NCBI GenBank assembly: GCA_937893015.1
Contig: CALBJX010000105.1
Span: 1-19,107, forward strand
Direction: 5' to 3'
DNA from: an uncultured Verrucomicrobiales bacterium
GTDB lineage: Bacteria > Verrucomicrobiota > Verrucomicrobiia > Verrucomicrobiales > Akkermansiaceae
DNA: 19,107 nucleotides
The translations under genes and the position numbers were made by a program. This document shows positions 7,437 through 14,150 of the stretch, in pieces; the first letter of the stretch is position 1, and the number at the start of each line of letters is the position of its first letter. The notes beneath the pieces are model-generated. The model ran no database searches. It was not told the origin of the DNA and saw only the letters and a program-made list of their open reading frames with translations.

Positions 7437-7465
7437 AAGGTAGAGGAAGCACGGCTCTCCGAACC

Positions 7466-7954
7466 ATGATGAACGATACCGAACAGACCGAACCCGCCGC
7501 CGATATGCCCGCGGCTTCCCCTGCCGCCCCCGCTGCCCCCGCGCCGTGGACTTTCTTCAACGGCGTCTACCGCGCACGCTTCTGCTGCTTCAAGGGGCGC
7601 GCGGGTCGCAAGGAGTATTGGTACGCCTTCCCGACCCTTGTCGCGCTCGACCTTCTGCTCCGCATGGGGAATAAACTTGCCTTTCTGGGTTATGATGCCT
7701 TCTTCGAGCAGAGTTGGGGCGTCGGCATCGTGTTAGGCTGGTGTATTCTGGGGCTCCTTGTATCGGTGCTCGTCCTCATCCCTTGGATGGCGCTGACCGC
7801 TCGGCGTCTGCATGACATCGGGCTGAGCGGCTGGTTTGCGCTCGTCTTCTTCATCCCGTGGGTGGGCTACCTGTTCATCCTCCTCTGCGGGCTCATTCCC
7901 TCGGCAGCGCCCAACAAATGGGGGAACGGTCCGGAGGGCCCCGCCGTGCGATAA
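7466..7954 (+). CDS. DUF805 membrane protein (array member 1)
   Basis: The 162-residue protein belongs to DUF805, small inner-membrane proteins of unknown function. Family landmarks are FKGRAGRKEYWYA (about 44-56), hydrophobic helices at about 58-75 and 85-110, RRLHDIGLSGW (about 113-123), a last hydrophobic segment, and the tail PSAAPNKWGNGPE. About 25 N-terminal residues are an Ala/Pro-rich spacer without a known domain. Two in-frame ATGs open the gene (7466 and 7469); either may be used. It is the first of four tandem paralogues; the next starts 27 nt after its stop, so the two are probably cotranscribed. Confidence 0.9.
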   Translation: MMNDTEQTEPAADMPAASPAAPAAPAPWTFFNGVYRARFCCFKGRAGRKEYWYAFPTLVALDLLLRMGNKLAFLGYDAFFEQSWGVGIVLGWCILGLLVSVLVLIPWMALTARRLHDIGLSGWFALVFFIPWVGYLFILLCGLIPSAAPNKWGNGPEGPAVR

Positions 7955-7981
7955 TGTTCCGCTTGCCCTCTTCCCTCCATC

Positions 7982-8428
7982 ATGAACGACAGCACTCAAG
8001 CGAACAACGCCTCCGCGCCGTGGAGCATCCGCAAGGCCCTTGTTTCCGTCTACCTCGCGCGCTACTGCCAATTCGACGGGCGCGCGAGCCGCAAGGAGTT
8101 TTGGTACGCCGTCCTGCCCACCCTCGCCGTCATCATCCTGTACAGCGTCGCCATGAACAGCGTGCCCCTTTTCCTCGCCGAACAGGCGGGCTTCATCGTC
8201 CGCATGGTGATGCTCACCCTGCTCCTTGTCGCGGTGGTGATGGCACTCATTCCGTGGATAGCTCTGCTGGTGCGCCGTCTGCACGACATGGGGCTGAGCG
8301 GCGGGTTCGCCCTCATCATTCTCGTCCTTGGGTGGGTCGGCAGGTTGTTCCTCCTCGTCTGCTGTCTCTTCCCCTCAGAAGGCGCCAACAAATGGGGACG
8401 CCGCTCGGATGAGCCTGCCGAATGGTAA
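7982..8428 (+). CDS. DUF805 membrane protein (array member 2)
   Basis: This 148-residue DUF805 protein has FDGRASRKEFWYA, RRLHDMGLSGGFAL, and the tail LFPSEGANKWGRRSDEP, with three or four membrane helices. It lacks the GYF_2 domain of members 3 and 4 and has a shorter N-terminus than member 1. RRLHD is followed by SGG rather than the usual SGW. The start is preceded by a pyrimidine-rich stretch (CCCTCTTCCCTCC) and no Shine-Dalgarno. Its function is unknown; DUF805 proteins are often described simply as inner-membrane proteins. Confidence 0.9.
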   Translation: MNDSTQANNASAPWSIRKALVSVYLARYCQFDGRASRKEFWYAVLPTLAVIILYSVAMNSVPLFLAEQAGFIVRMVMLTLLLVAVVMALIPWIALLVRRLHDMGLSGGFALIILVLGWVGRLFLLVCCLFPSEGANKWGRRSDEPAEW

Positions 8429-8471
8429 CGCGATAAAAAGTCAGAGTCGCCCTCTACCCAACACTTTCTCC

Positions 8472-8500
8472 TTGTATCCTCTCCGCACATGTGCCATGAT
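8472..8500 (+). promoter_or_regulatory. Probable leaderless promoter inside the DUF805 array
   Basis: TTGTAT (8472-8477), 17 nt, CATGAT (8495-8500), then 6 nt to the ATG at 8507. It splits the array into a 7466-8428 unit and an 8507-9725 unit. The predicted mRNA starts at the ATG. Confidence 0.5.
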
Positions 8501-8506
8501 GAGGGC

Positions 8507-9118
8507 ATGAGCGAACTCTACCATGTCGCGCGCCCCGACGGCACGCAGTACGGACAGATGACCAAGGACGAGATTCAGGCGAAGTGCATCAACGGCACGC
8601 TGCCCGCCGACACCCTCGTATGGACGGAAGGTTGGGCCGACTGGCGCCCTGCCGACACCCTTTTTCAGCAAGCGGCAACGCCGCCGACACTCCCCGGCAC
8701 GGGCGCATGGGGTATTCTCTCCGCGCTTCAGTCCGTCTATGTGGACCGCTACTGCACCTTCGAGGGACGCGCGGGGCGTCCGGAGTATTGGTTTGCCGCG
8801 TTAGGCTCCATCATTGTCTCGTTTTTAGCGCTTCTGCTGGGTGTCGCTATCTTCCTTGGCGTGCTGGCGTTGGATGAGACTATCGGCGCCGCCGTAGGAA
8901 TCGGGCTCCTCGTTCTGCTGGGCATCGCCCTTGTCCTGACCATCATTCCCAACATCGCCGTCACCGTGCGCCGTCTGCACGATGCCGGGTTCAGCGGCTG
9001 GTTCTACCTGCTCAGCCTCATTCCGAATATCGGCGGCCTCATTCTTCTGGTCTTCGCCGTGCTTCCCTCCGCCGCGCCCAACCGCTGGGGCACAGGCCCC
9101 GAGGAGCCGCTGCGATAG
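8507..9118 (+). CDS. GYF_2 + DUF805 membrane protein (array member 3)
   Basis: The 203-residue protein joins an N-terminal GYF_2-type domain (about 1-55: YHVARPDGTQYGQMTKDEI, GTLPADTLVWTEGWADWRPA) to a DUF805 domain (FEGRAGRPEYWFA, RRLHDAGFSGWFYL, LPSAAPNRWGTGPEEP) with three or four membrane helices. GYF_2 domains are thought to bind peptide partners, so the soluble N-terminal part may recruit a protein to the membrane. The start MSELYH is preferred to the ATG six codons upstream because member 4 begins at the matching position (MDTTYH), and because the promoter's -10 box overlaps the upstream candidate. Confidence 0.9.
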   Translation: MSELYHVARPDGTQYGQMTKDEIQAKCINGTLPADTLVWTEGWADWRPADTLFQQAATPPTLPGTGAWGILSALQSVYVDRYCTFEGRAGRPEYWFAALGSIIVSFLALLLGVAIFLGVLALDETIGAAVGIGLLVLLGIALVLTIIPNIAVTVRRLHDAGFSGWFYLLSLIPNIGGLILLVFAVLPSAAPNRWGTGPEEPLR

Positions 9119-9134
9119 GTTTTTTCTTTCCGAA

Positions 9135-9725
9135 ATGGACACCACCTATCATGTCGCCTCGCCGAACGGCACCACATTCGGCCAAATGACACAAGACGAA
9201 ATCATCGCCAAATCAGCGAGCGGTGAGCTGCCCGCCGACGCGCTGATTTGGGCGGAGGGCATGGCCGACTGGCAGCCGGCGAGCACACTATGCCCGCCCC
9301 CTGTGAACGCGGCGCCATGGGGCATAATGTCCGCGCTCAAGAGCGTGTATTTCTCCCGTTACTTCGATTTCCGCGGTCGAGCCTGTCGTTCGGAGTACTG
9401 GTACGCCTACCTCGGCACCATCCTCTTCACCTTGCAGTATTCCCTCGTCGGCGGATTTCTGGCCGCCCTCCTTTTCAGAGGCAAAGGAGCCGATGTCATG
9501 GGTGCCGTGTTGCTTTTCCTTCCGCTGATTCTCTTCGCGCTCTACTCCATCATCCCCGGTCTTGCCGTCATGGTGCGCCGTCTGCACGACATCGGCATGA
9601 GCGGCTGGTTCTATCTCATCAACTTCGTTCCCTACGTCGGTCCGCTGTTCCTCCTCGTCTGTGCCGTTCTCCCCTCCTCCGCGCCCAACCGCTGGGGTAC
9701 GGGTCCCGAAGACCCTGTCAGGTAA
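9135..9725 (+). CDS. GYF_2 + DUF805 membrane protein (array member 4)
   Basis: The 196-residue protein has the same two-part layout as member 3. A GYF_2-type domain (about 1-52, with YHVASPNGTTFGQMTQDEI and LIWAEGMADWQPA) precedes a DUF805 domain (FRGRACRSEYWYA, RRLHDIGMSGWFYL, LPSSAPNRWGTGPEDP). It starts 16 nt after the stop of member 3 and is probably cotranscribed. The longer frame reaching back to 8982 overlaps member 3 and has no homology, so it is rejected. Members 3 and 4 are clearly a recent pair, judged by shared domain order and close motif identity. Confidence 0.9.
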   Translation: MDTTYHVASPNGTTFGQMTQDEIIAKSASGELPADALIWAEGMADWQPASTLCPPPVNAAPWGIMSALKSVYFSRYFDFRGRACRSEYWYAYLGTILFTLQYSLVGGFLAALLFRGKGADVMGAVLLFLPLILFALYSIIPGLAVMVRRLHDIGMSGWFYLINFVPYVGPLFLLVCAVLPSSAPNRWGTGPEDPVR

Positions 9726-9745
9726 TCGAAGAGACATCGACACAG

Positions 9746-9764
9746 GAGGCGCGTCCTCTTTTTT
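9746..9764 (+). terminator. Weak candidate terminator after the DUF805 array
   Basis: GAGG (9746-9749) can pair with CCTC (9755-9758) across a 5-nt loop, followed directly by six T residues. The stem is short, so this may terminate inefficiently. Confidence 0.35.
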
Positions 9765-9796
9765 GAATCTTTCGACGGGAATGTCGCGTTCCCCTC

Positions 9797-9825
9797 TTGA
9801 AATACGTGCACGATAGGGGTAGAAT
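9797..9825 (+). promoter_or_regulatory. Probable leaderless promoter of the lipoprotein-xerD unit
   Basis: TTGAAA (9797-9802), 17 nt, TAGAAT (9820-9825), then 6 nt to the ATG at 9832. Both boxes match the consensus well, and the predicted start is the A of the ATG. Confidence 0.6.
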
Positions 9826-9831
9826 AAGCCC

Positions 9832-10518
9832 ATGAAAGCAGCTTTGCTCCTTACCTCCGCCCTCAGCATTGTCCTTCTCAGCAGTTGCGACCTCGTTAAA
9901 AAAATCACCACACCCGGGGAATACCACCCCGAGTACATGAACGAGAGCTCCGCTCTGGATGGTGTCGGCGCACAAGCCGCACGGGATGCCCAGCGCAATG
10001 CTCTGGTGCAGGAAGGAACCTTTGCCCCGGGCGACACGCTTGATGTGCATGAGAGCAAAGTTTACCTCTTCTCCCGTAATCCTGACAAAAATGAGGATGC
10101 CACCGGCAAGATGGTCACCACGGACAAAGCCAAAATCATCTCCTGCGAAGGGCTCTACTATTTTGTCGAGGTTGATGACGGCACCAAGGGCTTCCTGCGC
10201 GAAAGCGATTTGGTGAATCCCGTCAAACTTGTAGCGACGGACGGATTCCTGCTGCCCAACGGGGAAACGCCCGGGCCCGAAGGCTGGGCGGAGGGCGATG
10301 TAACGCAGCCCGACGTCGTGCAGCTGGACTCCAACCAAACCCTCATGACGAACGCCAACGGCCGCACCGTGGTGGTAGTGGGTAAAAAGTCTGAAAAGAC
10401 GGACGATTTCGAAGCACGCAAGAAGGCTCTCTTGGAGGGAAAATCCGAGGCCAAGCCCGACATCCCCGCTCCTGCCCCCGCGTACGAGGATCTGCCTGAA
10501 CCCACGGCAGGCTACTGA
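9832..10518 (+). CDS. Lipoprotein with SH3-like region, function unknown
   Basis: The 228-residue protein has a lipoprotein signal (hydrophobic 3-16, lipobox LSSC with lipidated C19), so it should be anchored in a membrane facing the periplasm. About 63-128 looks like a bacterial SH3-type beta fold (GDTLDVHESKVYLFSR, then YYFVEVDDGTKGFLRESDL), which in other lipoproteins binds cell wall or mediates contacts. The C-terminal third has a charged stretch (KKSEKTDDFEARKKALLEGK) and ends Pro/Ala-rich. I do not recognise a named family. It is the first gene of a probable two-gene unit with the recombinase (17-nt gap). Confidence 0.82.
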   Translation: MKAALLLTSALSIVLLSSCDLVKKITTPGEYHPEYMNESSALDGVGAQAARDAQRNALVQEGTFAPGDTLDVHESKVYLFSRNPDKNEDATGKMVTTDKAKIISCEGLYYFVEVDDGTKGFLRESDLVNPVKLVATDGFLLPNGETPGPEGWAEGDVTQPDVVQLDSNQTLMTNANGRTVVVVGKKSEKTDDFEARKKALLEGKSEAKPDIPAPAPAYEDLPEPTAGY

Positions 10519-10535
10519 CGACCTGCCCCATCGCC

Positions 10536-11435
10536 ATGGAACAGGCGATTGACAGATTTCTTCTCTACCTCGCAGCCGAACGAGGACTGAGTGCGCAATA
10601 TCGCCGCTCCGTGGAACAGACACTCTGTTCCTTCGCCGCCTGGTGCCGCACACACAAGCTCACGTGGGCAGACGTCCGCCCCGACACCTTCACGGCTTAC
10701 CGAAAGGAACGGAGGCTGGCGGGCATCGCCCCTTCCTCCCTGCGCGTGGAGACTGTCCATCTGCGCATCTTTTTCCGCCACCTGCACCACGAGGGGCAAC
10801 TGCCGAGCGACCCGGCAGCCCTGCTGGAAAGCGGTAAGCCCGCGCGACGCATCCCCGAAACCCTCGCTGCGCCCGAAGTCAACACCCTGCTCTCCTCCAT
10901 CGACCCGACGGCAGGACCGCTGGACTGCCGCGACCGCGCCCTGCTGGAAATGCTCTACGGCAGCGGGCTGCGCGTCAGCGAGCTTGTTACGCTGCGAGCC
11001 GCGCAGGTGGATTGGGATGAAGATTTCCTCCGCATCACGGGCAAGGGCAGCAAGACGCGCTATGTTCCCCTCGGCAAGGTTGCGGCACAGGCTCTGCGGG
11101 ATTACCTGACAAACGCCCGCCCCACGTTGCTGCGCAATGAGCGCCGCGCGGACACGCTCTTTCTCTCTGTCCGCGGCGAAGCCCTCACGCGCGAGCGCGT
11201 CCGCCAAATCATCAAAAAACGCGCTGCGCTGGCAGGGCTCCCGGAGAACGTCTACCCACACCTGCTGCGCCACTCCTTCGCCACGCATCTGCTGGAAAAC
11301 GGCGCCGACCTCCGAGTCATCCAAGACATGCTCGGCCACGCCGACCTCGCCACCACGCAAATCTATACCCACGTCGATCGCAAACGGCTGGTGAGCATGA
11401 TTGAAACCTTCCACCCGAGAGGCAGGAAGGGATAA
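10536..11435 (+). CDS. xerD: Tyrosine recombinase XerD/XerC
   Basis: The 299-residue protein has the full Xer layout: an N-terminal SAM-like DNA-binding domain (about 1-90) and a C-terminal catalytic domain. Active-site residues are R146 (GSGLRVSEL), K170 (GKGSK), H242 and R245 (HLLRHSFATHLL), H268 (MLGHADL) and nucleophile Y277 (TQIYTHV). Their spacing is offset by a constant two residues from E. coli XerD (R148, K172, H244, R247, H270, Y279), which favours XerD over XerC. It resolves chromosome dimers at dif during division. Length and intactness fit a housekeeping Xer protein rather than a phage integrase. No dif site was recognised nearby. Confidence 0.93.
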   Translation: MEQAIDRFLLYLAAERGLSAQYRRSVEQTLCSFAAWCRTHKLTWADVRPDTFTAYRKERRLAGIAPSSLRVETVHLRIFFRHLHHEGQLPSDPAALLESGKPARRIPETLAAPEVNTLLSSIDPTAGPLDCRDRALLEMLYGSGLRVSELVTLRAAQVDWDEDFLRITGKGSKTRYVPLGKVAAQALRDYLTNARPTLLRNERRADTLFLSVRGEALTRERVRQIIKKRAALAGLPENVYPHLLRHSFATHLLENGADLRVIQDMLGHADLATTQIYTHVDRKRLVSMIETFHPRGRKG

Positions 11436-11484
11436 AAAGCATAAAGATATGTGTGCCTCTCTGCTCCGAGAAGCAGCGCGGGGG

Positions 11485-11839
11485 TCAAGTCTCCTGCCAC
11501 ACGGCGCGGATTTTAGCCATCGTGACGGACACGCTGTGCCTTTCGGGGGCTTCGCTCTCGTAAAAGCGGAGGAAGTCCTCAATCACCTCCCGATTCTTCC
11601 GCACCGTGTCGGGGTTCCACTCCGCATGAAATCCGATAGTGTTAAGAAGGTTGCGGAAATACTTCCCCGTAGCGGAGCATAAAATCAGAGCCCCATTCCT
11701 CAAACATCCGCTGCGCGGCCTCGCAGGAAAGCCCAAGGAAGTCTTCCGCGATAGACTGCGCATCCAAGTCCTCGGGGACGCCCACCAACTCAAGCAGGCC
11801 GGGAATGGGTGCTGCGGGCATGACGGCAGGCGTCTTCAT
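11485..11839 (-). pseudogene. Small unknown protein gene split by a frameshift
   Basis: The minus strand encodes an open frame from the ATG at 11839 (MKTPAVMPAAPIPGLLELVG and onward) to FMLRYG, after which it soon stops. The adjacent frame continues from the same point as KYFRNLLNTIGFHAEWNPDT and runs to a TGA at 11485. The switch falls in a run of four G near 11674; removing one G would join the halves into one protein of about 117 residues. The combined product looks acidic and helical, with no family I recognise. It may be a pseudogene, an assembly or sequencing indel, or, less likely, a programmed shift. It converges with xerD, 49 bp away. No strong terminator was seen between them, only CTGCT...AGCAG near 11461-11476. 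Confidence 0.65.
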
Positions 11840-11917
11840 GAAGGCACGGTAGCACAGAACGCGGAGCGGAGACAAGTGAAAAAAACGCCACAAAGTTAGG
11901 AAAAGCGTAGAATCTTC

Positions 11918-11946
11918 TTGTCATGCCCGCCTGTTTGCGCTAAAAA
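11918..11946 (+). promoter_or_regulatory. Probable promoter of the sialic-acid/phosphofructokinase operon
   Basis: TTGTCA (11918-11923), 17 nt, TAAAAA (11941-11946). The leader would be about 30 nt and AT-rich, with no Shine-Dalgarno. A second, weaker -10 (TACTTT, 11972-11977) lies 6 nt before the ATG but lacks a good -35. No operator palindrome was recognised. Confidence 0.5.
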
Positions 11947-11983
11947 GAGTGTAGGGACAAAGAAAAACCCCTACTTTTTAACT

Positions 11984-12907
11984 ATGGAAACGACTCTGAA
12001 ACTCCACGGCCTTGTTGCGGCAACGCACACCCCCATGAATGCTGACGGCACCTGCAACCCCAACGCGGTTGACGCACAGGCGAAGTTCCTTGCTGAGCAG
12101 GGTATCAAGATGACCTTCATCACGGGCTCCACGGGTGAATCCGCCCACATGCAGCTCACCGAGCGCATGGAGAACATGGCCGCTTGGGGTGAAGCCAAGA
12201 AGAAGTACGGCATCGGCTTCGTGGTGCACACGGGCGGCAACAGCGTGTACGACGGCCGCGAGCTCGCCGCCTACGCCGCCAAGTGCGGTGCGGACGGCAC
12301 GGCCAGCAACTCCCCCTGCTACTTCAAGCCCGGCACCGTGGAGGCTCTTGCCGACTGCGCCGCCTTCGAGGCTTCCGGCGCTCCCGAGCTTCCCTACTAC
12401 TTCTACGACATCCCCGTGCTGACGCACGTGGCCTTCAACCCCTGCAAGATTATCGACGCGATGGCCGCCAAGATTCCGAACTTCTGCGGCATCAAGTTCA
12501 CCAACCCCGACCTCGCCCTCTACATGGACGCCCTCACCAAGGACGGCGGCAAGTGGGACATTCCGTGGGGTGTGGACGAGTGGTTCCTCGGCGCTCTCGC
12601 CACGGGTGCCAAGGGCGGCGTGGGTTCCTCCTTCAACTATGCTCCCAAGCTGTATCAGGACATCATCAAGTCCTTCAACGAGGGTGACATCGAGCACGCC
12701 CGCCACCTGCAGAAGCTGTCCGTGCAGATGATCAACATCATCGCCTCCAAGGGCTACATGGGCTGCTGCAAGCAGATCATGGGCTGGTGGGGTGTGGACC
12801 TCGGCCCCGCCCGTCTGCCCATGGGCACGCCCGATGCCGCCACGGTGAAGCAGCTCAAGGACGAGCTCACCGCCATCGGCTTCTTCGACTGGGCCATCAA
12901 CAAGTAA
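11984..12907 (+). CDS. nanA: N-acetylneuraminate lyase (DHDPS/NAL superfamily)
   Basis: The 307-residue TIM-barrel aldolase should split N-acetylneuraminate into ManNAc and pyruvate. It shows the superfamily motif GSTGES (48-53), the catalytic tyrosine in YDIP (Y141) and the Schiff-base lysine in GIKFTN (K171), matching Y137 and K165 of E. coli NanA. The assignment to NAL rather than dihydrodipicolinate synthase rests on the YYFYDIP and GVDEWFL contexts and on the epimerase gene immediately downstream. The start METTLKL is used because the 22 preceding in-frame codons have no homology and overlap the promoter. It heads a five-gene operon (22-nt gap to the next gene). The transporter and ManNAc/GlcNAc kinase are not in the window. 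Confidence 0.93.
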   Translation: METTLKLHGLVAATHTPMNADGTCNPNAVDAQAKFLAEQGIKMTFITGSTGESAHMQLTERMENMAAWGEAKKKYGIGFVVHTGGNSVYDGRELAAYAAKCGADGTASNSPCYFKPGTVEALADCAAFEASGAPELPYYFYDIPVLTHVAFNPCKIIDAMAAKIPNFCGIKFTNPDLALYMDALTKDGGKWDIPWGVDEWFLGALATGAKGGVGSSFNYAPKLYQDIIKSFNEGDIEHARHLQKLSVQMINIIASKGYMGCCKQIMGWWGVDLGPARLPMGTPDAATVKQLKDELTAIGFFDWAINK

Positions 12908-12929
12908 AGCTCTATCCCCCCATTCCGTT

Positions 12930-14126
12930 ATGGATACGCAAGCTCTGGGTCAGTTTTACAAGGATAAACTGCTCAACGAGGTGGAGCCTTTCTGGTTCCC
13001 CCGCTCTGCGGACAAGGTGAACGGCGGCATCTACCACTGCTATGATGCCGACGGCACCTTGGTGGACACCGACAAGAACGTCTGGGCGCAGGGCCGCATG
13101 GCGTGGATGCTGCTCACCTGCTACAACAGCATCGAGCAGCGCCCCTACTGGAAGGAAATCGCCGAAAGCGCACTGACCTTCCTGGAGGAGAAGTGCGTGG
13201 ACCCCTCTGACGGCCGCATGTACTTCCATGTCGCCGCGGACGGCACGCCCATCCGCAAGCGCCGCTACGCCTACAGCGAATGTTTCGCCGCCATTGCCTG
13301 GGCCGCCCACTACGGCGCCACGGGCAGTGCCCACAGCGCGGAGCGCGCCCGCCACTGGTTCGACATCTTCGCCGACATCTTCTTCACCCCCGGCAAGATG
13401 GCCCCCAAGACCACGGGCAAACGCCCCGGCGAGAACCTCGGCTGCCGCATGATTATGCTCGTCACCGCTCAGGAGATGCGCAAGTACCTCGGCGATGCGG
13501 ACGGCTTCTACACCGCTTGGATTGACCGCTGCATCAAGGACCTGCAGACCCTCTTCCTGCACGAGGACATCAAGGCCGTGCTGGAGAATGTGGCCCCGGA
13601 CGGCAGCATCATCGACCACTTCGACGAGCGCACGCAGAACCCCGGCCACGCCATCGAGGGTGCCTGGTTCATTCTGGAGGAAGCCCGCTACCGCGGCGCA
13701 GAAACCCACAAGGACCTCATCGATACCGCCTGCAAGATGATTGACTGGTCGCTGGAACGCGGCTGGGACCCCAAGTTCGGCGGCCTGCTGTACTACACGG
13801 ATGTGTTCGGCGGCCCCGTGCAGGAATACTGGCACAACATGAAGTTCTGGTGGCCGCATGATGAAGCCCTCATCGGCACCTGTCTCGCCTATGTGATGAC
13901 GGGTGACGAGAAGTATGCCGAATGGCATGAGCGCATCCGCGAGTGGTCCTTCTCCCACCTCCAGGACCCGGAGCACGGCGAGTGGTTCGGCTACTGCGAG
14001 CGCGACGGCTCCCCCGCCAACGGCCTCAAGGGCTCCATGTGGAAATCCTTCTTCCACCATCCCCGTGCGCTGTGGAACTGCGCCCACTACTTCGGCGCCA
14101 TCCCCGAGCCCACGACACACCATTAA
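12930..14126 (+). CDS. N-acylglucosamine 2-epimerase (AGE/RnBP family)
   Basis: The 398-residue (alpha/alpha)6-barrel protein should interconvert ManNAc and GlcNAc. Motifs are KNVWAQGRMAWM (49-60, with R57), NPGHAIEGAWFILE (237-250, with H240 and E243), KFWWPHDEAL (305-314, with H310) and KGSMWKSFFHHPRALW (367-382, with His376/His377). The histidines and glutamate correspond to the proposed proton-transfer residues of the family. Length is typical of the family. Acting on unphosphorylated ManNAc, it replaces the NanK/NanE kinase-epimerase route of enterobacteria. The position right after nanA strongly supports sialic-acid catabolism. A cellobiose or mannose 2-epimerase is the main alternative, less likely in this context. 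The start is preceded by a C-rich tract, not a Shine-Dalgarno. Confidence 0.93.
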   Translation: MDTQALGQFYKDKLLNEVEPFWFPRSADKVNGGIYHCYDADGTLVDTDKNVWAQGRMAWMLLTCYNSIEQRPYWKEIAESALTFLEEKCVDPSDGRMYFHVAADGTPIRKRRYAYSECFAAIAWAAHYGATGSAHSAERARHWFDIFADIFFTPGKMAPKTTGKRPGENLGCRMIMLVTAQEMRKYLGDADGFYTAWIDRCIKDLQTLFLHEDIKAVLENVAPDGSIIDHFDERTQNPGHAIEGAWFILEEARYRGAETHKDLIDTACKMIDWSLERGWDPKFGGLLYYTDVFGGPVQEYWHNMKFWWPHDEALIGTCLAYVMTGDEKYAEWHERIREWSFSHLQDPEHGEWFGYCERDGSPANGLKGSMWKSFFHHPRALWNCAHYFGAIPEPTTHH

Positions 14127-14150
14127 CCCCCTCCTCTTTCCTCACCTACC

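Noticed and set aside
5390..7438. 682-codon open frame on the plus strand
   Set aside because: It is antisense to nadE, which has all catalytic residues; the translation has no family features.
8982..9134. Upstream extension of the fourth DUF805 gene
   Set aside because: It overlaps member 3 out of frame; the paralogous start MSELYH in member 3 marks the true N-terminus at 9135.
11461..11476. CTGCT...AGCAG hairpin between xerD and the broken gene as a terminator
   Set aside because: There is no T-run on either side of the 5-bp stem.
11918..11983. Upstream ATG extending NanA by 22 residues
   Set aside because: The extension has no homology and overlaps the predicted promoter; METTLKL begins at the normal family N-terminus.
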